This document shows, piece by piece, positions 52,237-61,116 of a stretch of DNA of 64,000 nt. The translations under genes and the position numbers were made by a program. Under the pieces are notes generated by a model. It did not search any database. It saw only the letters and a list, made by a program, of their open reading frames with translations, and was not told the DNA's origin. How positions within the stretch are numbered: the stretch's first letter is position 1; every line of letters begins with the position of its first letter. This DNA comes from Salinimicrobium sediminilitoris (lineage in GTDB: Bacteria > Bacteroidota > Bacteroidia > Flavobacteriales > Flavobacteriaceae): positions 310,001 to 374,000 of the forward strand of contig NZ_JAIVCC010000005.1 in assembly GCF_020866905.1 (NCBI RefSeq), read 5' to 3'.

Positions 52237-53540
52237 AATTTGAAACTAAACCCGGTATACACTCCAAAAAAGTAGGGTTGCACGTCTCCCGTGGGTCTAT
52301 CAAAGGTATTAATTTGATACTTTAAAATAGGCTCCAGATTGAGTTTAAATTTTTCTGAAAGATTATAATCCAGTCCAAGCCCAAGGTTTGCACTAAAACT
52401 CACATCATTGAGGTTTTCAGCCTTTCCTGCTGCAGAAATGTTCCCGGTGTTAAGGGTAACTTCATTTTCATCCAGGAAAAGTGTACTTCCCCCTCCAATA
52501 AGATTTAGTTCGAGCTTCTTCTCTACAATATTAATTTCAAATTCTACCGGAACTTCAATATATCCCATCTTCTGGTTTAAATTCCCCTGAGTAATTACTC
52601 CTGAAGGAGTACGGTTTGTGCTACTTCGGGTCCTGCCATCCACACCGCCTGTGACCATTTTCACATCGGTGTCATTAACTCTAACCAAAGAAGCATTTCT
52701 CACAGAATAAATTCCTGTAGCCGTCCGGTAGCCCAGGCCGCTGGAACTGTAGCTAAGGTCCACCCGGCTTATTCCAGATCTTATTTTTACCTTTTCGCTA
52801 ATGTTCATGGCCAGTCTCACCCCATAAGAATAAGTGACTTCTGCCTCGCGGCTGTCATTGTAACCCACGTCAAGAGGATTTGCTTTTCCCATTTTCCCAT
52901 AATAAATAGGTGTAGCGTGAGTGGAGACCTCAAAATTACTTTTGCGTTCGCTGCTTGCGATCTCTATATCTTCGGAAGGTTTAAGAGCATCGAAGATCGA
53001 AGGCTTAAGCTCTTCAGGAATGGAATTCTTTTTTTCTTGCTGAAGCGGAACCTCTGCTACCGGGACAGGGGTGTCAAAAATAGCATTTCTCACAGCCATT
53101 TTTGAAGCAGCTTCTTCAGTGTTTCTTTGGTCTTTTCCGGAAGTATTTAGAGCAATTACAGGAGTTGAATTTAAGTCAGATTCTTCCTGCGAGTTGTCAT
53201 AATCAACAATAGCCCTCGTTGCTCCTGAAGGAGCCATAATTTCCTGAGAACCAGCCGGGGAAATGGACGGCGAGGTAGGAAGGAGGGTTGTTTCTTCTAT
53301 TTCTTCGTTCGCTACCGCTGCAGAAGGAGGCACAGGAAGGATCCAGTCTCCCAACATAAGGATAAAAGCCAGTAGTGCAGCAACACCCGCATACCTGTAC
53401 CAGAGAGGAACAGCTGCCCGCCGCTTTTGCTTTTCCTGAAGCCTGGCTTCTAAAGATTTCCAAACAGCCTCGCGCGGTGCCGCTTCAAAATCCCGAAACT
53501 TCTCCTGATAGAGCCGGTCTATGTATTTCTTTTCCTTCAT
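52233..53540 (-). CDS. Anti-sigma-like inner-membrane protein with C-terminal outer-membrane-barrel-like domain
   Basis: A 435-residue protein without a cleavable signal. The cytoplasmic N-terminus (about 1-45, DRLYQEKFRDFEAAPREAVWKSLEARLQEKQ) looks like an anti-sigma segment. One membrane helix follows (about 48-68), then a Ser/Thr/Glu-rich linker to about 210. The C-terminal 220 residues are beta-strand-rich (RLAMNISEKVKIRSGISRVDLSY, LNLIGGGSTLFLDENEVTLN) and end in Phe, as in Bacteroidota porin-like barrels. It lies two bases after the sigma gene. It might span both membranes, or the C-terminal domain may not insert; both are open. Confidence 0.7.
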   Translation of the reverse strand: MKEKKYIDRLYQEKFRDFEAAPREAVWKSLEARLQEKQKRRAAVPLWYRYAGVAALLAFILMLGDWILPVPPSAAVANEEIEETTLLPTSPSISPAGSQEIMAPSGATRAIVDYDNSQEESDLNSTPVIALNTSGKDQRNTEEAASKMAVRNAIFDTPVPVAEVPLQQEKKNSIPEELKPSIFDALKPSEDIEIASSERKSNFEVSTHATPIYYGKMGKANPLDVGYNDSREAEVTYSYGVRLAMNISEKVKIRSGISRVDLSYSSSGLGYRTATGIYSVRNASLVRVNDTDVKMVTGGVDGRTRSSTNRTPSGVITQGNLNQKMGYIEVPVEFEINIVEKKLELNLIGGGSTLFLDENEVTLNTGNISAAGKAENLNDVSFSANLGLGLDYNLSEKFKLNLEPILKYQINTFDRPTGDVQPYFFGVYTGFSFKF

Positions 53541-53542
53541 TA

Positions 53543-54085
53543 TTATACAGAGCGGGCGGCGGTTTTAAAAAGGCTGGTTTCTATTTTTTCTTTCAGGATC
53601 ACCCTGGCCCTTGCCAGGTTTGATTTTGAGGTTCCGGTTGAAATATTCAGCATATCGGCAATTTCTTTATGAGAAAATCCGTCGAGTACGTACAGGTTAA
53701 AAACCTGCCTGTACCTGTCGGGCAACTGTTGTATGATCTCGAGTAAATAATCGACAGAAACTTCATCTTCTTCTACTTCAATTTCGGGCTCTTTATGGTA
53801 ATCATCTTTAATGATTTCAAAAACTGTTTGTTTACGGTATTTTTGAAGGGCAGTGTTGATTACGATCCTTTTCATCCATCCTTCAAAGGAACCTTTGTTT
53901 TTATATTGAGACATATTTTTAAAGATCATCAAAAATGCGTCCTGGAGGTTGTCTTCTGCCTGTTGATAACTGGAAGAATACTTAAGGCAAACAGGGAACA
54001 ATTTATGCGCAAACATCTTGTAAAGCTGCTCCTGCGCCTTAATGTCCTGCTTCTTGCATTTTCGTATGAGTTGTTTGATGCTCAA
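53543..54085 (-). CDS. ECF-type RNA polymerase sigma-70 factor
   Basis: A 180-residue sigma factor. Region 2 is QAEDNLQDAFLMIFKNMSQYKNKGSFEGWMKRIVINTALQKYRK and region 4 is LPDRYRQVFNLYVLDGFSHKEIADMLNISTGTSKSNLARAR, both complete. The linker is acidic. The start appears to be TTG at 54085; no ATG precedes it in frame. A promoter-like TTG-N19-TATATTTA lies at 54177-54206. It sits directly before the barrel/anti-sigma-like gene. Confidence 0.93.
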   Translation of the reverse strand: MSIKQLIRKCKKQDIKAQEQLYKMFAHKLFPVCLKYSSSYQQAEDNLQDAFLMIFKNMSQYKNKGSFEGWMKRIVINTALQKYRKQTVFEIIKDDYHKEPEIEVEEDEVSVDYLLEIIQQLPDRYRQVFNLYVLDGFSHKEIADMLNISTGTSKSNLARARVILKEKIETSLFKTAARSV

Positions 54086-54470
54086 TATCCCAATCTTTAA
54101 GTGCTGTTGAAAAATGGCAGCATAGCGGCCGCTCTTTTATGGCTCTCCTTTGGTCGCACAGGGCCAGGAGGAAACCTAAATATAGGAATTTCAGCTGGTT
54201 CTGCAACACAAATTAAAACCGGCAGGCGGCTAATTGAACTTCTTAAATGTCGTGGGGGGGGAGATTTCTTAAAAAAGGAAGAGCGGGAATCGTGAGAGGT
54301 TCCCGGTCTTCCGGAGGAATTAGCCTTTAAAATTTCCCTCTTTATTATGCCGTTTTCACAGTAGGGGTCGCAGTCATTAGTCTCTGGTCGATCTTTCATA
54401 ACGGCAATGGCAAATTGGGGTCTGTATTACAGAGATGCAGAAAAGTGCAAATGGTTGCGCCCGAAAAAGA
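54086..54470. other. Roughly 385-base gap between the sigma gene and the recA terminator
   Basis: No convincing gene is seen. On the minus strand a promoter-like TTG-N19-TATATTTA (54177-54206) could drive the sigma gene, with an 85-base leader containing a nine-codon open frame (ATG CTG CCA to TAA at 54098). A run of eight G lies at 54254-54261. The weak 100-codon minus frame has an unnatural composition and is not called. Confidence 0.5.
54177..54206 (-). promoter_or_regulatory. Putative promoter of the ECF sigma gene
   Basis: Minus-strand TTG (54204-54206), 19 bases, then TATATTTA (54177-54184), which is one base off TAnnTTTG. Confidence 0.4.
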
Positions 54471-54497
54471 AAAAATCCCGAAAATTTCGGGATTTTA
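54471..54497 (-). terminator. Terminator of recA
   Basis: AAAATCCCGAAA and TTTCGGGATTTT form a hairpin; the minus-strand side ends in a T-run. Confidence 0.88.
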
Positions 54498-54505
54498 AGT
54501 GTTTT

Positions 54506-55519
54506 TTATGCTTTTGCGACTTTCATCGCCGCCACAATTTTTGTTTCAAGCTCCTCCATAAGATCTGGATTGTCCTTCAACAAAATTTTCACCGCATCAC
54601 GGCCCTGGCCAAGTTTGGTGTCTTCATAGCTAAACCATGAACCACTCTTTTTAATGATCTCGTAATCCACACCTATGTCGATGATCTCTCCAATCTTAGA
54701 AACCCCTTCCCCATACATGATGTCAAATTCGGCAGTTTTGAAGGGGGGAGCAACTTTGTTCTTTACAACTTTCACTCTGGTCTTGTTCCCCTGAACTTCG
54801 CTATTGCTGTCCTTGATCTGGGTTGATCTTCTAATGTCCAGACGAATGGAAGCATAGAATTTCAAGGCGTTACCACCTGTAGTAGTTTCAGGATTTCCAA
54901 ACATAACCCCGATCTTCTCTCTCAACTGGTTGATGAAAATAACGGTACAGTGGGTTTTGCTAATGGAAGCAGTTAACTTCCGAAGTGCCTGAGACATAAG
55001 ACGGGCGTGTAATCCCATTTTTGAATCCCCCATCTCACCTTCGATCTCTGATTTTGGTGTTAAAGCAGCAACAGAATCAATTACGATAATGTCAATAGCT
55101 CCTGAACGGATCAGGTTATCGGTAATTTCAAGTGCCTGCTCCCCGTTGTCGGGCTGTGAAATGATCAGGTTTTCAAGATCGATTCCGAGTTTTTCAGCAT
55201 AAAAACGATCAAAGGCATGTTCTGCATCAATAAATGCAGCAATTCCTCCTGCTTTTTGTGCCTCGGCAATAGCGTGTAAGGTAAGGGTGGTTTTACCTGA
55301 AGATTCAGGTCCATATATTTCGATAACTCTACCGCGGGGATATCCTCCAACTCCAAGTGCAAGATCAAGACCTAAAGATCCACTCGGGATCACGTCAACA
55401 TCAAGGACACTCTGGTCACTCATCTTCATTACTGTCCCTTTTCCATAGGTTTTATCCATCTTGTCAAGGGTGAGCTTTAGGGCTTTTAACTTTGCTTCTT
55501 TTTCTTTCTCGTTACTCAT
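54506..55519 (-). CDS. recA: Recombinase RecA
   Basis: A 337-residue RecA. The N-terminus [24 protein letters not shown], Walker [10 protein letters not shown] (about 70-78), IDAEHAFD, and the L2 region [31 protein letters not shown] are all intact. It drives homologous recombination and repair; dprA is close by. Normal length. Confidence 0.98.
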   Translation of the reverse strand: MSNEKEKEAKLKALKLTLDKMDKTYGKGTVMKMSDQSVLDVDVIPSGSLGLDLALGVGGYPRGRVIEIYGPESSGKTTLTLHAIAEAQKAGGIAAFIDAEHAFDRFYAEKLGIDLENLIISQPDNGEQALEITDNLIRSGAIDIIVIDSVAALTPKSEIEGEMGDSKMGLHARLMSQALRKLTASISKTHCTVIFINQLREKIGVMFGNPETTTGGNALKFYASIRLDIRRSTQIKDSNSEVQGNKTRVKVVKNKVAPPFKTAEFDIMYGEGVSKIGEIIDIGVDYEIIKKSGSWFSYEDTKLGQGRDAVKILLKDNPDLMEELETKIVAAMKVAKA

Positions 55520-55682
55520 CTAATTCGGCTTCTTTTATATGATATTGCTGCTAAAATACTATAAGTTTTTAATAGTGCATAAAATTAATACGCAACCTTT
55601 TCTGCTTTTGTGCATCTATTAGGTAAACCAACTATTAACTGTATATGAAATTTTTAAAACGGAATATTATTCTAAGTATTTC

Positions 55683-55721
55683 CGGCAGTTCTGCAGTAGT
55701 TAATCTTAGCTGCACCTGCCG
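55683..55721 (+). ncRNA. Hairpin of an unannotated structured RNA candidate between recA and trhO
   Basis: CGGCAG (55683-55688) pairs with CTGCCG (55716-55721) and TGCAG (55692-55696) with CTGCA (55710-55714), around a 13-base loop. A terminator-like hairpin lies about 85 bases downstream. No gene is present in 55520-55885. The transcript, its strand and its ends are guesses; only the hairpin is seen. Confidence 0.3.
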
Positions 55722-55800
55722 AATGGACGGTGGCTAACGTTATTCTTATTTTTAGTTGAAGAATTAAAAGTATTAATAACGAATTAGCCGTTCGAAAAAA

Positions 55801-55831
55801 ATGCCCCGATATCACATCCGGGCATTTTTTC
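55801..55831. terminator. Orphan bidirectional terminator between divergent recA and trhO
   Basis: ATGCCCCGAT pairs with ATCCGGGCAT (one mismatch) around ATCAC, with A-run on the left and T-run on the right. No annotated gene ends here: recA runs left, away from it, and trhO starts at 55886 from a box downstream of it. Confidence 0.75.
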
Positions 55832-55842
55832 ATTTAAAGCCT

Positions 55843-55850
55843 TATCTTTG
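55843..55850 (+). promoter_or_regulatory. -7 box TATCTTTG upstream of trhO
   Basis: Perfect TAnnTTTG, after the orphan terminator and 36 bases before the ATG at 55886. A T-run at 55825-55830 may take the place of the -33 element. Confidence 0.5.
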
Positions 55851-55885
55851 CGCAAAATTCTTTAACCTTAAATCATTGGTATAGC

Positions 55886-56917
55886 ATGCAACTGTACAAT
55901 AAATTAAGCGCTAAAGAAAGGGAATCTCTACTTGAGGAGGCCGGGGAAGACCGGCTTACGCTCTCTTTCTATCAGTATGCAAAAATTGGAAATCCAGAAC
56001 TTTTCCGAAATCATCTTTTTATCGCCTGGGACGAAATGGAAGTCCTCGGAAGGATCTACGTGGCTCACGAAGGTATCAACGCTCAACTTTCTGTTCCCGC
56101 CAAAAACTTCGGAAAATTCAAAGAATTCCTTGACGGAATTTATTTCCTCGAGAACGTTCGGCTTAACATCGCCATTGAACACGATATAAAATCTTTCCTG
56201 AAGCTGAAGGTAAAAGTTCGCGATAAGATCCTTGCCGACGGTCTTAATGATGAGACATTTGATGTGACCAACAAAGGGGTACACGTGGATGCAAAATCAT
56301 TTAATGAACTTTTGGACGATCCAAATACCATCCTGGTAGATATGCGTAATCACTACGAGAGTGAAATTGGGCACTTTAAAGGGGCAATGACACCCGATGT
56401 TGATACGTTTAGAGACAGTCTTGATCTTATTGAAGAAGATATTAAAGATCACAAGGAAGATAAGAACCTCGTCATGTACTGTACCGGCGGAATTCGCTGT
56501 GAAAAAGCCAGCGCCTATTACAAGCACAAAGGTTTTCAAAAGGTTTATCAACTTGAGGGAGGGATCATTGAATATGCACGCCAGGTACAAAACCTGAACC
56601 TTGAGAATAAATTCCTCGGGAAAAATTTCGTTTTTGATCATCGCCGGGGGGAACGCATAAGTGAAGATGTGATTTCAAATTGTCACCAGTGTGGAAAACC
56701 CTGTGATGTACACGTTAATTGTGCCAACGAGGCTTGTCACCTGTTGTTCATCCAGTGTGAAGATTGTTCGGAGCAAATGAACACCTGCTGTTCAGCCGAA
56801 TGTAAGGACATTGCAGCACTGCCTTATGAAGAGCAGAAAGCCTTGAGAAAAGGCAAGGGAAACAGCAACAAGATCTTTAAAAAAGGGCGTTCTGAGGTTC
56901 TTAAATTTAAGAACTGA
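55886..56917 (+). CDS. trhO: Oxygen-dependent tRNA uridine(34) hydroxylase TrhO (rhodanese family)
   Basis: A 343-residue protein. An N-terminal UPF0176 domain (HEGINAQLSVPAKNFGKF) precedes the rhodanese domain with the active-site Cys in YCTGGIRCEKASAY (about 198-211). The C-terminus is a Cys-rich segment (CHQCGKPCDVHVNC, then CHLLFIQCEDC) that probably binds zinc. It hydroxylates U34 of certain tRNAs to ho5U using oxygen. Together with mnmG it is a second wobble-base modification gene in the window. Confidence 0.93.
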   Translation: MQLYNKLSAKERESLLEEAGEDRLTLSFYQYAKIGNPELFRNHLFIAWDEMEVLGRIYVAHEGINAQLSVPAKNFGKFKEFLDGIYFLENVRLNIAIEHDIKSFLKLKVKVRDKILADGLNDETFDVTNKGVHVDAKSFNELLDDPNTILVDMRNHYESEIGHFKGAMTPDVDTFRDSLDLIEEDIKDHKEDKNLVMYCTGGIRCEKASAYYKHKGFQKVYQLEGGIIEYARQVQNLNLENKFLGKNFVFDHRRGERISEDVISNCHQCGKPCDVHVNCANEACHLLFIQCEDCSEQMNTCCSAECKDIAALPYEEQKALRKGKGNSNKIFKKGRSEVLKFKN

Positions 56918-57034
56918 CAATTAGTTCCTCAAGAACACGTTCCATAAATAATGGTATATTTACCTCAATAGTTTTTAATAACGTCACAATTCGGGAACAG
57001 GATATTCTGTGCCCAGAATTTCAATATATAAAAT

Positions 57035-58189
57035 ATGGGATGTAGTAGTTGTGCTACCGGCAAAGACGGTCAGCCAAAAGGATGTAAGAATAATGGGACC
57101 TGCGGGACCGATGGTTGTAATAAGCTTTCGGTGTTCGACTGGTTATCAAATATGGAGCTTCCGCAGGGTATGGAAGCCTTTAATATAGTGGAAATACGTT
57201 TTAAGAACGGCCGGAAACACTTTTTTAAGAATACAGAAAATTTAAGTTTAAGTATAGGTGACGTGGTAGCTACAGAGGCTTCACCGGGACACGATGTGGG
57301 CGTAATATCTTTGGTGGGAGAATTGGTGCGCGTGCAAATGAAGAAGAAAAAGGTGCGACAGGACAGTCCTGAAGTGCTAAAAATATATCGTAAAGCCACC
57401 CAGCGTGATATAGACATTTGGCAGGAAGCGCGTGAGCGGGAGGAGAAAATGAAAGTCCGCGCCCGTGAGATCGCTATTCGCCTTAATCTTCAAATGAAGA
57501 TAAGCGACATTGAATTCCAGGGAGATGCTTCAAAAGCCACTTTTTACTACACTGCTGAAGAAAGAGTAGATTTTAGGCAGCTCATCAAGGAATTTGCGAG
57601 AGAATTCAATACGCGAATTGAAATGCGGCAGATCGGCTTCAGGCAGGAAGCTTCCCGTCTTGGGGGAATTGGTTCCTGCGGAAGGGAATTGTGCTGCTCT
57701 ACCTGGCTTACCGACTTCCGAAGCGTAAATACTTCCGCAGCAAGATATCAGCAACTTTCTCTTAACCCTCAGAAGCTGGCAGGACAGTGCGGAAAGCTGA
57801 AATGTTGTCTCAACTATGAACTGGATACTTACCTGGATGCCCTAAAGAATTTCCCAAAGACAGAAGTAAAGCTGTACACAAAGAAGGGTACTGCAGTGTG
57901 TCAAAAAATTGATATTTTCAAAGGATTTTTGTGGTATGCCTATGAGGGCGACTGGAGTAACTGGCATACGCTTACCGTAGAACAGGCGAATACCATCATT
58001 AAGGCTAACCAAAAGAAGGAGCCTGTAAACAGCCTGGAAGAATTTGCCGTAGAGGTGCAGCAGGAAGAAAAACCAGACTATCACAATGTAGTAGGGCAGG
58101 ACAGTCTTACCCGTTTTGATTCTAAAGGAACCGGGAAGAAAAAGAGAAAGAACAAACGCAAAAAGAGAAAACCTCAAAAGGATGGATAG
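57035..58189 (+). CDS. ricT: PSP1-domain protein RicT (YaaT-like) with Cys-rich N-terminal extension
   Basis: A 384-residue protein. The PSP1 core includes VVATEASPGHDVGVISLVGELV and RIEMRQIGFRQEASRLGGIGSCGRELCCSTWL; the later GQCGKLKCCLNYELDTYLDALKNFP is also typical. In Bacillus RicT joins a complex binding 4Fe-4S clusters that affects RNase Y. The first 30 residues add five extra Cys (3, 6, 17, 23, 28), and the C-terminus is very basic (GKKKRKNKRKKRKP). The protein is about 110 residues longer than Bacillus YaaT. The partner genes ricA and ricF are not in the window. The gldH start lies inside its 3' end. Confidence 0.9.
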   Translation: MGCSSCATGKDGQPKGCKNNGTCGTDGCNKLSVFDWLSNMELPQGMEAFNIVEIRFKNGRKHFFKNTENLSLSIGDVVATEASPGHDVGVISLVGELVRVQMKKKKVRQDSPEVLKIYRKATQRDIDIWQEAREREEKMKVRAREIAIRLNLQMKISDIEFQGDASKATFYYTAEERVDFRQLIKEFAREFNTRIEMRQIGFRQEASRLGGIGSCGRELCCSTWLTDFRSVNTSAARYQQLSLNPQKLAGQCGKLKCCLNYELDTYLDALKNFPKTEVKLYTKKGTAVCQKIDIFKGFLWYAYEGDWSNWHTLTVEQANTIIKANQKKEPVNSLEEFAVEVQQEEKPDYHNVVGQDSLTRFDSKGTGKKKRKNKRKKRKPQKDG

Positions 58190-58676
58190 GGTATCTTTTT
58201 TCTTTCTCTTTGTGGGAGTTTTATTTTTTGCGTCCTGTGACAAAACCCGGGTTTATGATGAATACGAGTCTATCCAGGGAGAATGGCATCGGGATTCGAT
58301 GGTGAAATTGAATTTTGAGGCACCAGATACGCTCAATAATTATAACCTGTTTATCAATCTCAGGAATAATTCAGATTACGACTTCAGCAACATTTATTTA
58401 ATTACCGAACTTAACTTTCCAAATGGCAAAGTGATAAGCGATACCCTTCAATATGAGATGGCTGCGCCTACGGGAGAATGGCTTGGCACGGGCTTTGGTG
58501 ATGTAAAAGAAAGTAAGCTTTGGTATAAAGAGAATATGAAGTTTACAGAGCCCGGGGAATACAGTGTAACCATACAACAGGCAATGCGTAGGCGGGACAG
58601 TGTACAGGGGATTGAAAACCTTGAAGGTATTACCGAAGTGGGTTTTAGAATAGAAGACATTAAACAACAACAATAA
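58182..58676 (+). CDS. gldH: Gliding motility lipoprotein GldH
   Basis: A 164-residue lipoprotein: signal MDRVSFFFLFVGVLFFASC with lipobox Cys 19. The body has YDEYESIQGEWHRDSMVKLNF and NNYNLFINLRNNSDYDFSNIYLITELNFPNGKVISDTLQYEMAAPTGEWLGTGFGDVKESKLWY, characteristic of GldH. It is required for gliding in Flavobacterium and related to T9SS function. I use the ATG at 58182, which overlaps ricT by eight bases; a longer frame from 58116 would lose the signal peptide. PBP1A follows after three bases. Confidence 0.93.
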   Translation: MDRVSFFFLFVGVLFFASCDKTRVYDEYESIQGEWHRDSMVKLNFEAPDTLNNYNLFINLRNNSDYDFSNIYLITELNFPNGKVISDTLQYEMAAPTGEWLGTGFGDVKESKLWYKENMKFTEPGEYSVTIQQAMRRRDSVQGIENLEGITEVGFRIEDIKQQQ

Positions 58677-58679
58677 TAG

Positions 58680-61019
58680 ATGGCAAAAACATCTGGAAAA
58701 GCAAAAAAAGAGACTGATAAAAAAAGAAATTACAGTCGCTATAAGTCCTGGTTCTGGACAATTTTTGCAATAGGAATTTCATCAATTGTACTCCTTTTCT
58801 TGCTGGCAAGCTGGGGAGTTTTCGGTACAATGCCCACTTTTGAAGAACTTGAAAACCCTGAAACGAATCTGGCAACAGAAATTTTCTCTTCAGATGGAGA
58901 GACCCTTGGAAAGTACTACAATGAAAACCGTACTCCGGTTAAATACGACGATCTGCCTCAACATTTAGTAGAAGCCCTTGTGGCAACCGAAGATGAGCGT
59001 TTTTACGAACACTCGGGAATAGACGCACGGGGAACTTTGCGTGCTGCTGTGTTTCTGGGAGAAAGAGGTGGTGCAAGTACTATTTCTCAACAGCTCGCTA
59101 AACAATTGTTTACCCAGGATGTATCTCAAAGCTTCGTGGGACGGGTTTTGCAAAAATTCAAAGAATGGATTATTGCGACCAGGTTGGAACGACAGTATAC
59201 TAAAGAAGAGATCATCACTATGTATCTCAATAAGTATGACTTTATTTATCAGGCGGTAGGAGTAAGATCGGCTGCGAAAATTTATTTCGATAAAGAGCCA
59301 AAAGACCTAAGACCCGAAGAATCTGCTGTTCTGGTGGGAATGTTGGTTAACTCGGCATATTACAATCCGGTAAGGCGTCCCGAATTAGTTGAGCAGAGAA
59401 GAAACACTGTTCTGGGGCAAATGGAGAAGAACGACTACATCACCGAAGAGGAAAAAGATTCCCTTCAGCAAATCCCAATGAAGATTACATTCACACCACA
59501 AGGGCATGATGAGGGTATTGCTACATACTTTAGGGTGTACCTTCAGGGCTTCATGAAAGACTGGATCGAAAAGAACCCAAAGCCCGATGGAAGTGAATAC
59601 AATATTTACCGTGACGGACTAAAAATATATACCAGTATCGACAGCCGTATGCAGGAGTATGCCGAGGAAGCTGTGCAAATGCATATAGCAAATCTTCAGA
59701 AGGAATTTAATAAGCAGAACAAGAACAATAAAACAGCTCCTTTTAGAGATATTTCAGAAGAGGAGATCGATAAACTTATTACAGATGCAATGCGTCGCAG
59801 TGAACGATGGAGAATTTTAAAAGATAAGGGATTATCGAATGATGAGATCAGGAAGTCTTTTGATACCCCTACTAAAATGGAGATCTTCTCCTGGAAAGGA
59901 AATATAGATACGACCATGACTCCCCGTGATTCCATCTATTATTACAAATCTTTCTTCCAGGCCGGGATGATGTCTATGACACCGCAAACCGGAGAAGTTA
60001 AAGCCTGGGTGGGAGGAACCAACTTTAAACACTTTAAATACGACCACGTAAAACAGGGAAAAAGACAGGTAGGATCAACCTTTAAGCCTTTTGTTTATGC
60101 TACTGCCATAGATCAACTACACCTTTCTCCTTGCGACACTTTACCAAAGAGCCTTCATACCATAGAAGCTGGTAAGCATGGGAATCAAAACGACTGGACT
60201 CCTAAAAACAGCGGGGGCAAGGATGATGATTACGTAGGAATGGTTAGTCTTAAGAGAGGTTTGGCAGAATCTATCAACACTGTAACTGCCAGGCTCATTG
60301 ATCGTACTGGACCCAAGCCTGTAATTGATCTTGTAGGAAAACTAGGTATTGACACTAAAAACATTCCTGAAGTTCCTTCAATTGCACTTGGTACGGCAGA
60401 CCTTAGCGTATTCGAGATGGTTTCGGCTTACAGTACTTTTGTAAATGAAGGAGTTTATGTGAAGCCGGTAATTGTGACCAGGATCGAAGACAAGAATGGA
60501 ACTATTCTCTACCAGCATGTGCCCGAGACCCGGGATGTTTTGAGCAAAGAAGCTGCTTACGTGACTCTCAACCTTCTTGAAGGTGTTACACAGTACGGTT
60601 CGGGAACAAGGTTGAGAGGCGACTGGGCTGTCAATGACTCATACTATAAAAGTGTGGTAACTGGTTATCCTTATAATTTCCATAGAGAAGAAATTCCTAT
60701 TGCAGGAAAAACCGGTACAACCCAAAATCAAAGTGATGGGTGGTTCATTGGAATGGTGCCAAATCTGAGTACCGGAGTGTGGGTAGGAGCCGAAGACAGG
60801 GCTGTGCATTTTGGTTCGATCAGGTACGGACAGGGAGCCGCAATGGCTCTGCCAATCTGGGGAATCTACATGAAGAAAGTTTATAACGATAAAGATCTAA
60901 ATATTGCCAAAGGAGCTTTTCCGCGGCCAGAAGTAGTGACAATCCAGACCGATTGCCAGGAGTTTGGGCGTAGCGATGAGGATGATGTTGATCGACTTCC
61001 GGACGAACTGGATTTCTAA
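58680..61019 (+). CDS. Penicillin-binding protein 1A (bifunctional glycosyltransferase/transpeptidase)
   Basis: A 779-residue class A PBP. A basic cytoplasmic N-terminus precedes one membrane helix (about 22-44). The GT51 domain contains ATEDERFYEHSGIDARGTLRAA (catalytic Glu about 103) and GGASTISQQLAKQLF. The transpeptidase domain contains the serine motif STFK (about 466), SxN-type sequence in ESINTVT and KTGTT near 677. It polymerises and cross-links peptidoglycan. It is the last gene of a ricT-gldH-PBP1A run and ends at a clear terminator. Confidence 0.95.
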   Translation: MAKTSGKAKKETDKKRNYSRYKSWFWTIFAIGISSIVLLFLLASWGVFGTMPTFEELENPETNLATEIFSSDGETLGKYYNENRTPVKYDDLPQHLVEALVATEDERFYEHSGIDARGTLRAAVFLGERGGASTISQQLAKQLFTQDVSQSFVGRVLQKFKEWIIATRLERQYTKEEIITMYLNKYDFIYQAVGVRSAAKIYFDKEPKDLRPEESAVLVGMLVNSAYYNPVRRPELVEQRRNTVLGQMEKNDYITEEEKDSLQQIPMKITFTPQGHDEGIATYFRVYLQGFMKDWIEKNPKPDGSEYNIYRDGLKIYTSIDSRMQEYAEEAVQMHIANLQKEFNKQNKNNKTAPFRDISEEEIDKLITDAMRRSERWRILKDKGLSNDEIRKSFDTPTKMEIFSWKGNIDTTMTPRDSIYYYKSFFQAGMMSMTPQTGEVKAWVGGTNFKHFKYDHVKQGKRQVGSTFKPFVYATAIDQLHLSPCDTLPKSLHTIEAGKHGNQNDWTPKNSGGKDDDYVGMVSLKRGLAESINTVTARLIDRTGPKPVIDLVGKLGIDTKNIPEVPSIALGTADLSVFEMVSAYSTFVNEGVYVKPVIVTRIEDKNGTILYQHVPETRDVLSKEAAYVTLNLLEGVTQYGSGTRLRGDWAVNDSYYKSVVTGYPYNFHREEIPIAGKTGTTQNQSDGWFIGMVPNLSTGVWVGAEDRAVHFGSIRYGQGAAMALPIWGIYMKKVYNDKDLNIAKGAFPRPEVVTIQTDCQEFGRSDEDDVDRLPDELDF

Positions 61020-61051
61020 AAAGGAAATAAAATTCTTCCGAATTATTTAGT

Positions 61052-61087
61052 AAAGGGTCCTTTGTATTGCAAAGGACCCTTAATTTT
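61052..61087 (+). terminator. Terminator after the PBP1A gene
   Basis: AAAGGGTCCTTTG pairs with CAAAGGACCCTT around TATTG, followed by an AT-rich tail with TTTTTT. Confidence 0.88.
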
Positions 61088-61116
61088 TTATATATTTCGG
61101 AATAAAACTACCAACA

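Noticed and set aside
54101-54295. A 64-codon plus-strand frame in the same gap
   Set aside because: No conserved pattern, overlaps the opposite promoter-like region, and starts from a non-ATG codon.
54097-54399. A 100-codon minus-strand frame between the sigma and recA genes
   Set aside because: Composition is Pro/Ser/Arg-rich with no fold-like pattern, it covers a promoter-like region and a G8 run, and it resembles no family I know.
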